A stretch of DNA of 7,359 nt from Deltaproteobacteria bacterium (GTDB lineage: Bacteria > Desulfobacterota > DSM-4660 > Desulfatiglandales > HGW-15): positions 1-7,359 of the forward strand of contig JAFDHB010000199.1 of the NCBI GenBank assembly GCA_019308985.1, written 5' to 3'. Positions within the stretch are counted from its first letter, which is position 1. The number at the start of each line of letters is the position of its first letter. The position numbers and the translations under genes are program-made. Positions 1-6,215 of this stretch are shown here, in pieces. The notes under the pieces are model-generated. The model searched no databases, was not told where the DNA came from, and worked only from the letters and a program-made list of their open reading frames with translations.

Positions 1-881
1 AGTTCCGCTCAGGTTTCGTATCTATTATTGGTCCTCCCAACGTCGGCAAGTCTACCCTGTTGAACTATCTAATAGGCAAGAAGATCGCCATTGTGTCCCC
101 CAAACCTCAGACCACACGAAACCGAATAGTCGGGATATACCATGGGGAGAACTTTCAGATAGTCTTTCTTGATACCCCCGGCATCCACAAGACGCGAACA
201 CCCTTGCACAGGAGCATGGTTGCTTCAGCCCAATCCACTCTACAGGAGGTTGACATCATCCTGTTGATGGTTGAAATGAAGCGACCTGAGCCCCAGGAGA
301 TCTCACGGATAATCAAAAGAGTCAAAAGGGTAAAGAAACCTGTCATCCTCGCGATCAACAAGATTGACCTAGGCCCAAAGGAGGAACTATTGCCGATTAT
401 TGATAGCTACAGGAAAAGACATGACTTTGACGCCATTGTCCCGATATCCGCATTGCAAGGAGATGGAATAGATTTTCTCCTCGTGGAACTGAGATCAAGG
501 CTGAAACAAGGCCCGGCCTTTTTCCCCAAGGGCATGGAGACAGACCAGTCGGAAAGCTTCTTGGTGTCCGAAATTATTCGTGAAAAGATCTACATACATA
601 CGAGAAAGGAGCTGCCCTATTCGTCAGCGGTCACGGTGGAAAGGATGGAAGAGGCCCCTGAAGGAGACCTTCTCCTCATTTCCGCGGTCATAAATGTCGA
701 AAAACAATCCCAAAAGGCTATCCTTATCGGTGAGAAGGGGAGGATGATAAAAAAGATAGGGCAGGCCGCCAGATTGGAGATCGAGGGGATATTCGGTACC
801 CGCGTCTTCTTGGACTTGAGGGTCAGGGTGGAAAAGAACTGGAGCAGAGATACGAGGGCCTTAAGAAGGCTGGGATACTAG
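1..881 (+). CDS. era: GTPase Era, 5'-partial
   Basis: Era is a GTPase that binds the 3' end of 16S rRNA and helps 30S subunit maturation at the inner face of the membrane. The frame is open from the window edge (first whole codon at 3), so the TTG at 60 is internal and not the start. The G1 loop GPPNVGKST lies at nt 30-56, followed by the G2 region PQTTRN, G3 DTPG (nt 171-182), G4 NKID (nt 357-368) and G5 SAL. The C-terminal half has the ELPYS stretch and a KH RNA-binding domain with the GEKG loop near nt 729-740, ending in the usual RALRRLGY-like tail. By comparison with E. coli Era only about five residues are missing. The gene is followed within 4 bp by a palindromic repeat and then by a terminator, so it is the last gene of its transcript. 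Identification is firm. Confidence 0.97.
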   Translation, partial: FRSGFVSIIGPPNVGKSTLLNYLIGKKIAIVSPKPQTTRNRIVGIYHGENFQIVFLDTPGIHKTRTPLHRSMVASAQSTLQEVDIILLMVEMKRPEPQEISRIIKRVKRVKKPVILAINKIDLGPKEELLPIIDSYRKRHDFDAIVPISALQGDGIDFLLVELRSRLKQGPAFFPKGMETDQSESFLVSEIIREKIYIHTRKELPYSSAVTVERMEEAPEGDLLLISAVINVEKQSQKAILIGEKGRMIKKIGQAARLEIEGIFGTRVFLDLRVRVEKNWSRDTRALRRLGY

Positions 882-884
882 AAA

Positions 885-1031
885 GGATGGCTTCGCAAAA
901 AGTCCAATTTCTGCGTTGCGCTTCATTTCGTTGTGACTGCGGCGTACTTCTACGTACGCCTCATCACACGAGATTCGCGCGCCTTGAACCTGAAGCTTTT
1001 TGCTTTGCCATCCCAATTTTGACTTTTTGCG
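885..1031. repeat. Long imperfect palindromic intergenic repeat
   Basis: A nested palindrome starts 3 bp after the era stop. The outer arm at 885-903 (GGATGGCTTCGCAAAAAGT) pairs with 995-1013 at about 15 of 19 positions. The core is a perfect 7-bp dyad, GGCGTAC at 941-947 and GTACGCC at 954-960, around a 6-nt loop. Both dyads have nearly the same centre (949 and 950.5), so they belong to one structure. A second copy of the end motif, GACTTTTTGCG at 1021-1031, is the exact inverse of CGCAAAAAGTC at 894-904. From memory, similar elements ending in CGCAAAAAGTC and carrying a GGCGTAC core recur between genes in Desulfobacterota genomes. I cannot confirm copy number from this window. A 66-codon open frame across it looks like a by-product of the repeat. 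Confidence 0.75.
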
Positions 1032-1041
1032 AGTTAATCGG

Positions 1042-1085
1042 AAAGAAAAAAGCCAACTTTTCATCTAAAGCCGGCTTTTTTCTTT
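1042..1085 (+). terminator. Rho-independent terminator after era
   Basis: A 19-nt arm at 1042-1060 pairs with 1067-1085 with only two mismatches, around a 6-nt loop (TCATCT). The stem is A-rich on the left and T-rich on the right, giving a GCC/GGC core followed by TTTTTTCTTT. This is a strong intrinsic terminator for era. Because the left flank is an A-run, it could also work on the other strand, although no gene reads into it closely from that side. Confidence 0.85.
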
Positions 1086-1330
1086 AGGAGGAAAGAGGTT
1101 TGTTTGAACCTATATATAAGCAATATTCTTGCCAAATCTGTTCCATGAAAGAAATTATTATTGAACCTGTTGAAATTATTGAGTATATATTTTGTTTTGT
1201 AGGGGTGGCGTTTCCACCGGGCATCACGACAAGTACAAAAATTTGTACCAAAAGGGGAGGCTTTTCTTTGGCCTATACCTTAAGCTGTTAAAATAATTAA
1301 CAAAATGGTAGTTCAAAAAATTTTACCGGC
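1086..1330. other. AT-rich gap with no convincing gene
   Basis: No open frame here has a credible protein. A 63-codon frame from a TTG at 1100 has a purine-rich stretch ahead of it (AGGAGG at 1086-1091) but encodes low-complexity, Ile-rich residues with no recognisable domain. Small dyads are visible: GGTGG/CCACC around 1205-1219, GTACAAA/TTTGTAC at 1233-1248, and GTTAA/TTAAC at 1287-1301. No promoter stands out. It may be decayed sequence or hold a small RNA, but nothing in it decides this. Confidence 0.5.
1233..1248. promoter_or_regulatory. 16-bp palindrome, possible operator
   Basis: The sequence GTACAAAAATTTGTAC has two perfect 7-bp arms around two central bases, the geometry of a dimeric helix-turn-helix binding site. 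No gene starts close by, so there is no obvious target. It could equally be chance in AT-rich DNA. Confidence 0.25.
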
Positions 1331-1406
1331 TAGTGCGTAGTCTCGAAAATTCTGTCACCGATTTTGGCAATACGTTCTGTTTTTGAAAGGACAGGCCTGC
1401 GCACTA
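1331..1406. repeat. 76-bp element with 10-bp terminal inverted repeats
   Basis: TAGTGCGTAG at 1331-1340 is matched at 9 of 10 positions by the inverse of the right end at 1397-1406 (right end read on the other strand: TAGTGCGCAG). The interior has no open frame. It carries CTGTC (1352-1356) and GACAG (1390-1394) as a possible inner dyad. Size and ends would suit a MITE-like element or a structured RNA. No clear target-site duplication is visible. Confidence 0.45.
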
Positions 1407-1545
1407 AATTCCAAAACTCAAATCCCAAACTCCAAACAATGTAAGATACTCTTCTGAGGATTCGGCGGCTGTTTTTTAGTCTTTCCTGTTTTGGTCATTG
1501 TTGTTTGGAATTTGAGATTTGTTTGTAATTTGATGCTTGGAATTT
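1406..1545. repeat. Imperfect inverted repeat rich in CAAATTCCAAA-type words
   Basis: The left arm at 1406-1430 matches the inverse of 1521-1545 at 20 of 25 positions. An inner arm, TCCAAACAATG at 1431-1441, matches the inverse of 1496-1509 apart from a 3-nt insertion. About 54 bp of loop lies between the inner arms. Both arms are built from AAATTCCAA/CAAAC words. From memory, repeats of this vocabulary are common between genes in deltaproteobacterial and other environmental genomes. A 61-codon frame on the minus strand across it is a by-product of the repeat. It abuts the preceding 76-bp element. Confidence 0.6.
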
Positions 1546-1553
1546 CGAATTTG

Positions 1554-1638
1554 CGCGTCTCTGGGAAATGGGTCAAATATGGAGCATTGTTTTCGAATTG
1601 CAAATTCCCATTTTTGGGGACAGAACTTATGAGACGCG
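1554..1638. repeat. Short-arm inverted repeat downstream of the regulator gene
   Basis: CGCGTCTC at 1554-1561 and GAGACGCG at 1631-1638 are perfect inverses, with a second pair just inside on the left (TGGGAA at 1562-1567, TTCCCA at 1605-1610). It begins 3 bp after the stop of the response regulator gene when read on the minus strand. It could therefore be the 3' structure of the kinase-regulator transcript. There is no U-run, so it is not a classic terminator. The GGGGACAG word at 1616-1623 resembles ends I associate with REP-type elements, but this is weak. Confidence 0.4.
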
Positions 1639-1641
1639 GTA

Positions 1642-3006
1642 CTAGATAGTGATTCGATACTTTTTCAACTTGTGCTGGATCAAGCTTCTTGTGATACCCA
1701 ACATCTCAGCCGCATGTGACTGGACATTATGACACTGCTGCAAGGCCCGCCTGATAAGTTTTTCTTCTATTTCTTCCAATGTTTTTTGCAATGGTGCATC
1801 CATAGGGATGAACCTGTTGATATCCAGGTCTTTCTCATCCCCCAAGAGCTCCGGAGGGAGATCGTCCAAACCGATCCTCTCGCCGGGGTTCAGCACTACG
1901 GCCCTTTCGATGACATTTTCCAGTTCCCTCACATTGCCCGGCCAACTATAACTGTACAGTGCCTTCCATGCATCAGGGGTGAGCTCCATGTCCCCTCTGC
2001 CTTGCTCTTGCCTGTATTTCTTGATGAAATGGTGAACCAAAGGCCTTATGTCCTCTGTGCGCTCTTTCAAGGGCGGGACTTCTATATGGATGACATTGAG
2101 CCTATAGTAGAGGTCTTTGCGAAAGCGACCCGTTTGTACGTCTTCCTTGAGGTCTCGATTAGATGCCGACAATAACCGCACATTTACTCTGATGGTGCGT
2201 GTCCCTCCCACCCTTTCAAATTCCATTTCCTGAAGCACCCGCAGCAGCTTGACCTGTAAGGCCGAGGGCATTTCGCCGACCTCGTCGAGGAAAAGGGTCC
2301 CCCCATCCGCCAATTCGAAGCGTCCCTTTTTCAGTGCAACAGCCCCGGTAAAGGCACCTCTCTCATGCCCGAAGAGTTCGCTCTCGAGCAGGGTCTCGGT
2401 AAGAGCGCCGCAATTCATAGATATGAATGGCCGGTCTTTTCTGGGGCTTTCGTAATGGATAGCCTTTGCAATGAGTTCCTTTCCGGTACCCGAAGGCCCT
2501 GTAATGAGGACTGAGGCCTTTGACGGCGCCACCTTCTGAATCATATCATAAATTTTGAGCATCGGCTTGCTCTTCCCGATGATGTTTCCATAGCTGTACC
2601 TGTCAGAGAGGGCCTTGCTCAATAGCCTGTTCTCTTTGATAAGCCGATAATTGTTAAGCGCCTTCTTGACCGTTAGCTTGAGCTCCTCGTTCTTGAAGGG
2701 TTTTGTAATATAATCGTATGCCTGCATTTTCATGGCTTCGACCGCCATTTCTATAGTCCCGTAAGCGGTCATCATGATGACAGGAATATCGGGCTTGATT
2801 TTCTTTGACTCCTCAAGCAGCTCCATGCCACTCATACCGGGCAGCTTCACGTCCGTTATGACCAGGTCCAGGTCGGACTCCTTGATCAGACGGAGCGCCT
2901 CCCTGGCATTAGGGGCCGTGATGATTTCATAGCCCTCCGGAGCAAGGAGAGCCTCCAGGACAAGCAGGTAGTTCTTTTCATCGTCCACTATGAGGATGGT
3001 TTCCAT
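1642..3006 (-). CDS. Sigma-54-dependent response regulator, NtrC/ZraR type
   Basis: A 454-residue cytoplasmic transcription activator with the three standard parts in order. The receiver domain (about 1-120) has an acidic pocket at D8/D9, phospho-acceptor D52 in TDVKLPG, T80 and K102. The central AAA+ domain (about 140-380) has Walker A GPSGTGKE at 170-177, the sigma-54 contact loop GAFTGA at 217-222 and Walker B GGTLFLDE at 235-242. The Fis-type helix-turn-helix is at about 413-454. All key residues are intact, so it should be phosphorylated, oligomerise and remodel sigma-54 RNA polymerase. ATG is preceded on the minus strand by AAAGGGA four bases upstream. It lies 17 bp downstream of the kinase gene, which is surely its partner. 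Target genes are not identifiable here. Family assignment is firm; a specific symbol (zraR, atoC and so on) is not justified. Confidence 0.95.
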   Translation of the reverse strand: METILIVDDEKNYLLVLEALLAPEGYEIITAPNAREALRLIKESDLDLVITDVKLPGMSGMELLEESKKIKPDIPVIMMTAYGTIEMAVEAMKMQAYDYITKPFKNEELKLTVKKALNNYRLIKENRLLSKALSDRYSYGNIIGKSKPMLKIYDMIQKVAPSKASVLITGPSGTGKELIAKAIHYESPRKDRPFISMNCGALTETLLESELFGHERGAFTGAVALKKGRFELADGGTLFLDEVGEMPSALQVKLLRVLQEMEFERVGGTRTIRVNVRLLSASNRDLKEDVQTGRFRKDLYYRLNVIHIEVPPLKERTEDIRPLVHHFIKKYRQEQGRGDMELTPDAWKALYSYSWPGNVRELENVIERAVVLNPGERIGLDDLPPELLGDEKDLDINRFIPMDAPLQKTLEEIEEKLIRRALQQCHNVQSHAAEMLGITRSLIQHKLKKYRITI

Positions 3007-3023
3007 TGAGTCCCTTTATCCCT

Positions 3024-4466
3024 TTACAGACTTGCCTGTCGGGGCAATATGACCTTTACGCAGGTACCTTCACCCTCTTTGCTTTCTATGCTGATATTCC
3101 CCCTGTGACTCTGGATAATCTTTTGTACAATTGAGAGTCCCAGGCCGCTCCCCTTATCCTTTGTAGTAAAGAAAGGGTCGAATATCCTGTTGAGGTTTTC
3201 AGGGCTGATACCCCGGCCCGTGTCTCTTACCTCTACCAGATAGTTCCCCTTGTTTTCAGCGAGGCTGACCCGTATCGAGCCGTCCCTGTCCAGGGATTGA
3301 ATTGCGTTCAAAAGGATGTTGAGAAAGGCCCGGTACAGGAGTTCCTGATCCCCTTTGATGCCGAAATGTTTCCCGTCCCAGCTTGTTTCTAACCTGATTC
3401 CCCTCTTCTCCAATTCCGGGCTGAGAAAGGAGAGATTTCGCGATATTATTTCTTCGAGATAACAGTCTTGCATTTTGGGCCTCTGGGGCCTGGCGAAGTC
3501 AAGAAACTTTGTGACGATATTGTTCAGGCGGGCGGATTCCTCGGTGATCACATTTGAAAGTCTTTTTTGTGTTTCCGTTGCATCCGGTAAGCCGCCGAGC
3601 AGTTCAGCGGTACTTTGAATAATGCCCAAGGGGTTCTTTATCTCATGGGAAACCCCCGCGACCATTTGGCCGAGTGAGGCAAGTCGCTCTGCCTGGCTCA
3701 ACTGCTCTTCCAGTTTCAGGCGCTCAAGGGTGCGTTGTTCTATGTCTCTTTCCGCCTTGTGCACAATCAAGAGGAGGGCCAGGAAGATCAATCCCATGAT
3801 GAGAATGGACAGGCCGAAAATGAGATACTGGAACTTGACTATCGACTTGTACTGGGGGGTGAGGTCCTGGATGAGTTCAAAAACGCCGCCGATATACCCT
3901 TCAACCGGACTGAAGAGGGGGTAAGGGCCCCTGAAAGGGATGTAAGTCCTCAGCTTCCGTTGCCCGCCTCCGAAGTCGATGTCCAGTCCCAACAGATCGT
4001 CCTTGCTGGAAATCAACCCGGAAGAGACTTCTCCCCTGAGGGCCTTCTTATATCCCAGACTCTCTTTCACCCTCATACCAATGAGGCTTGCATCCGTGCT
4101 GTAGGCAATGACATCCTGCCCTATTGAATGGATATTCACCAGATCTACGTTAAAGCCATGGATGGTGTTGCGAACGACCCTGTCCAGCAACTTGCGTTGT
4201 TCTTCGTCCCTCAGTTGGATGGGCTCCCCCCTCTCATAGACAATGGGTATCACAAAGTACTGAAAGACCTGATGATTGAGATTTTCCCCAAGAAGGAACG
4301 CATAATTCTCATAGCTCTTGAGTAGTATCTCTTTTGCCTTTTGGGAAATTACCATGGAAAATGGGAAACTGAAGATGAGGATCACAATGAAACTGGCCCA
4401 GGCAAAGAATTTGACCAGGCGAAATTGCTTTCCTCTGGCTTGCACATTTGGAATAGGAGCCTCCAT
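3024..4466 (-). CDS. Membrane sensor histidine kinase
   Basis: A 480-residue inner-membrane kinase. Residues are numbered from the ATG at 4466. A first membrane helix (about 19-40) and a second (about 212-235) bracket a periplasmic sensor segment of roughly 170 residues that I cannot place in a named family. A charged, probably coiled-coil linker (about 236-262) leads to the DHp domain with phospho-acceptor H274 in SHEIKNPLG. The catalytic domain has the N box (RAFLNILLNAIQ, 379-390), G1 DTGRGIS (415-421) and G2 GSGLGLSIV (439-447). There is no PAS domain. The frame is open upstream to a TTG at 4532, and another ATG lies at 4490. I prefer 4466 because AAGGTG sits four bases ahead, whereas the ATG at 4490 has its GGGAGG only one base away. 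It is the first gene of the pair with the regulator. Confidence 0.93.
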   Translation of the reverse strand: MEAPIPNVQARGKQFRLVKFFAWASFIVILIFSFPFSMVISQKAKEILLKSYENYAFLLGENLNHQVFQYFVIPIVYERGEPIQLRDEEQRKLLDRVVRNTIHGFNVDLVNIHSIGQDVIAYSTDASLIGMRVKESLGYKKALRGEVSSGLISSKDDLLGLDIDFGGGQRKLRTYIPFRGPYPLFSPVEGYIGGVFELIQDLTPQYKSIVKFQYLIFGLSILIMGLIFLALLLIVHKAERDIEQRTLERLKLEEQLSQAERLASLGQMVAGVSHEIKNPLGIIQSTAELLGGLPDATETQKRLSNVITEESARLNNIVTKFLDFARPQRPKMQDCYLEEIISRNLSFLSPELEKRGIRLETSWDGKHFGIKGDQELLYRAFLNILLNAIQSLDRDGSIRVSLAENKGNYLVEVRDTGRGISPENLNRIFDPFFTTKDKGSGLGLSIVQKIIQSHRGNISIESKEGEGTCVKVILPRQASL

Positions 4467-4470
4467 GAAA

Positions 4471-4476
4471 CACCTT
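4471..4476 (-). promoter_or_regulatory. Ribosome binding site deciding the kinase start
   Basis: On the minus strand AAGGTG lies four bases before the ATG at 4466. The competing ATG at 4490 has GGGAGG only one base away, which is too close. This favours a protein starting MEAPIP. Confidence 0.55.
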
Positions 4477-4585
4477 TTCTCAGGGACCATGCCTCCCTGG
4501 ATGGAATTCCCTTCCGGGGCTTGTCTTAGCAAAACTTGTTGACCAGATCGCCCCTGTTGGTTTATCTACTGCCCTATTACGAAAA

Positions 4586-4614
4586 ATTTTAACCTATCGT
4601 ATTGATATTCTAAA
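4586..4614 (-). promoter_or_regulatory. Candidate sigma-70 promoter for the kinase-regulator operon
   Basis: On the minus strand TTTAGA (4609-4614) and TAAAAT (4586-4591) are separated by 17 bases, matching the -35 and -10 consensus at 4 and 5 of 6 positions. It would give a leader of about 110 nt before the ATG at 4466. It is the best match in this AT-rich stretch. Confidence 0.4.
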
Positions 4615-4650
4615 GCAAAAAAGACAAAATGAAAAGCGGCAATCGGGCCT

Positions 4651-4679
4651 GGGGGTATCCTTGACAAAGGGGGTATTCC
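4651..4679. repeat. Tandem direct repeat GGGGGTAT(C/T), possible regulator site
   Basis: GGGGGTATCC at 4651-4660 and GGGGGTATTCC at 4669-4679 are two near-identical copies 18 bp apart start to start. They lie just upstream of the kinase promoter candidate and about 190 bp from the radical SAM start. The spacing would suit two protein subunits binding in tandem. No regulator can be named. Confidence 0.35.
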
Positions 4680-4771
4680 CTGATAAGCCGGTGAAAAGGC
4701 CAGTCCTCCTGAGGCGGGCAGGCCTGGGAGCCTTGGAACAAAACAAAGGGAATCATGATACTTGCAGGCAT

Positions 4772-4799
4772 TTGAAAGTGGTAGAATGATACGTAAACT
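4772..4799 (+). promoter_or_regulatory. Candidate sigma-70 promoter for the radical SAM gene
   Basis: TTGAAA (4772-4777) and TAAACT (4794-4799) are separated by 16 bases and lie about 55 bp before the ATG at 4854. The -10 match is moderate, at 4 of 6. It overlaps a small palindrome. Confidence 0.35.
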
Positions 4800-4809
4800 G
4801 AATCAGTTT
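4795..4809. promoter_or_regulatory. Small palindrome over the -10 site, possible operator
   Basis: AAACTG at 4795-4800 and CAGTTT at 4804-4809 are perfect inverses around a 3-nt spacer (AAT). The dyad covers the candidate -10 box and the likely transcription start of the radical SAM gene, where a repressor could act. In RNA it would also make a small 5' hairpin. Confidence 0.3.
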
Positions 4810-4839
4810 GAAGCCTTACCTGGTCTTTGGCTCAGATCA

Positions 4840-4852
4840 GGGGAGAAAGGTG
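4840..4852 (+). promoter_or_regulatory. Ribosome binding site of the radical SAM gene
   Basis: GGGGAG (4840-4845) lies eight bases before the ATG at 4854, and AAAGGTG (4846-4852) lies directly next to it. The first has the better spacing. The next in-frame ATG, at 4899, has only a weak GGAAAA before it, so the upstream start is preferred. Confidence 0.5.
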
Positions 4853-4853
4853 A

Positions 4854-6215
4854 ATGAGCCTGAAGAATGGCTCAGGCCATAAGAAGCGACCTGGAAAAAT
4901 GGTTGACCGCGAAGGGCATTATCAAGAACTCCCAAATCTCCTCTACGCTGATGCAAGAGGAGTGGTCTATGAGCATCCCTGCCTTAAGATGGCGGGATTC
5001 TCGGGACTCAGTCCTGTCACTATCGAAAGTGATGAGCTTGTGGAGGTCCCCGAATTCAGCAAAATCTTTTTCCTGCCGGATTGCGCCCCCATTGGGCTCG
5101 ATCCCATGACCGGAAGGTTCGAGCTCCTGCCTGAAGTTCGGGTAGAAGGTAAGAGGATCCAATGCTTTGCGGTGGCTACCTTCCTGGAGCCTGGACTAGT
5201 GAGGAGCTTGCTGCCGGCCGCGGATTACGGGCACAAACGCTACAGGCTGCCGACCTGGGCCTATACTGCTGTCGGCGCCAAGGGGGAACATTACTGGGCT
5301 CCAGGCTTCTGGATCGAATACAACTTCAGGTGGGACCCCCGCAACTTTGATGACCGGGAACTGGTCCCGGCAATAGATGAATACAAACGGCGGCGCACAT
5401 GCGGGAGGCTCATAGGACATCTTATCAATTGTGCGACAAACAACCACTGCTTTGCGGCGAAGAACCTGTTCTTGAGGAGGTGGGAGGCCCCCATCCCGGT
5501 GAGCAGGAACTGCAATGCCAAGTGTTTGGGTTGCCTTTCCCATCAGGAGGGGAATTCCTGCGCATCTTCTCACCAGAGGATTTCCTTTGTACCGGAACTA
5601 GATGAAATCGTCTCGATGGCCTGTGATCACCTGGAGCATGCGCCTGACGCAATCGTGAGCTTTGGGCAGGGGTGCGAGGGAGAACCCTTGACAGAGTACA
5701 GGCTCATAGCAAGAAGCATAAGGAAGATAAGGGAGAAAACGGATCGGGGAACGATAAACCTGAACACAAACGGCTCATGGCCTGAGAGGATCAGGGCGAT
5801 AGCCGAGAGCGGATTGGATTCCATCAGAATAAGTATCAACAGTGCCCGTGCTGAATACTACAGGGCCTATTTTCGACCGGTGAATTACAGTTTTGAGGAT
5901 GTGGTATCTTCCATTGCCCTCTCGAGGGACTTGGGCCTGTACACTATGGTCAACTACCTGGTATTTCCAGGCATCACCGACCAGGAAGAAGAAATGGGGG
6001 CACTCATCGACCTGATCAAAAGGACCGGCTTAAACTTTCTGCACCTCAAGAATCTCAACATTGATCCTTACCTGTATGTGCAGGAAATGCCAAAGTCAGG
6101 ATCGGCACCAGTAGGCATGAGAAAGATGGTGGCCTTGATAAGAGAGGAATTCCCCGACCTCCATCTGGGTTATTTCAATCAGCCCAGGGGCTCAAGTCCG
6201 ATGGTCTTGCGATAA
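4854..6215 (+). CDS. Radical SAM protein of unknown function
   Basis: A 453-residue soluble protein. The radical SAM core starts near residue 213. C220, C224 and C227 form the CxxxCxxC motif (CNAKCLGC) that binds the catalytic [4Fe-4S] cluster. GCEGEPL at 273-279 sits where the GGE-type SAM-binding motif is expected. NTNG (304-307) and SIRISINSA (323-331) fit later strands of the barrel, which ends near 400. The first ~210 residues form a separate domain I cannot place in a named family. It carries C43, C77, C104, C183, C193 and C199, the last two just before the core, so a second metal site is possible. There is no SPASM-like cysteine tail. I remember close relatives (SFGQGCEGEPL, YYRAYFRP, RNLNIDP-type motifs) from anaerobic bacteria, annotated only as radical SAM proteins. 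It is monocistronic here, so context gives no substrate. Enzyme class is firm; the reaction is unknown. Confidence 0.92.
   Translation: MSLKNGSGHKKRPGKMVDREGHYQELPNLLYADARGVVYEHPCLKMAGFSGLSPVTIESDELVEVPEFSKIFFLPDCAPIGLDPMTGRFELLPEVRVEGKRIQCFAVATFLEPGLVRSLLPAADYGHKRYRLPTWAYTAVGAKGEHYWAPGFWIEYNFRWDPRNFDDRELVPAIDEYKRRRTCGRLIGHLINCATNNHCFAAKNLFLRRWEAPIPVSRNCNAKCLGCLSHQEGNSCASSHQRISFVPELDEIVSMACDHLEHAPDAIVSFGQGCEGEPLTEYRLIARSIRKIREKTDRGTINLNTNGSWPERIRAIAESGLDSIRISINSARAEYYRAYFRPVNYSFEDVVSSIALSRDLGLYTMVNYLVFPGITDQEEEMGALIDLIKRTGLNFLHLKNLNIDPYLYVQEMPKSGSAPVGMRKMVALIREEFPDLHLGYFNQPRGSSPMVLR

Larger units (their letters stand above)
4467..4853. other. Divergent control region between kinase and radical SAM genes
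   Basis: This 387-bp gap separates two genes that point away from each other, so it must hold both promoters. I see one sigma-70-like candidate for each side, a tandem direct repeat at 4651-4679 and a small palindrome at 4795-4809. No open frame, RNA gene or recognisable riboswitch is visible. The part near 4570-4640 is AT-rich and the part near 4640-4740 is GC-rich. Confidence 0.6.

Noticed and set aside
60..62. TTG as the start of era
   Set aside because: The frame is open upstream and encodes the GPPNVGKST G1 loop at nt 30-56, which is essential to the protein. The real start is before the window.
887..1087. Small open frames on both strands, 66-67 codons
   Set aside because: They lie in the palindromic repeat and terminator, have no domain, and their composition follows the repeat arms.
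1100..1291. 63-codon frame with an AGGAGG upstream
   Set aside because: It needs a TTG start, its protein has no recognisable fold or motif, and it runs through small dyads in AT-rich DNA.
1364..1380. TGGCAATACGTTCTG as a sigma-54 promoter
   Set aside because: The -24 half fits but the -12 half lacks the GC, and no gene follows on that strand.
1418..1603. 61-codon minus-strand frame
   Set aside because: It is a translation of the AAATTCCAA-rich inverted repeat, not a conserved protein.
1729..2175. 148-codon plus-strand frame
   Set aside because: It is antisense to the regulator gene, whose motifs are complete on the other strand.
4467..4532. Longer kinase starting at 4532 (TTG) or 4490 (ATG)
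   Set aside because: The extra N-terminal residues are not needed before the first membrane helix. The ATG at 4490 has its Shine-Dalgarno only one base away, while 4466 has better spacing.
4558..4573. Sigma-54-like GG-N10-GC match on the plus strand
   Set aside because: Only the GG and TGC cores fit and most other consensus positions do not. It is also almost 300 bp from the radical SAM start.
4635..4650. Sigma-54-like GG-N10-GC match on the minus strand
   Set aside because: The -24 part is fair (AGGCCCG) but the -12 part is CCGCT instead of TTGCT. It is too weak to call without mapping.
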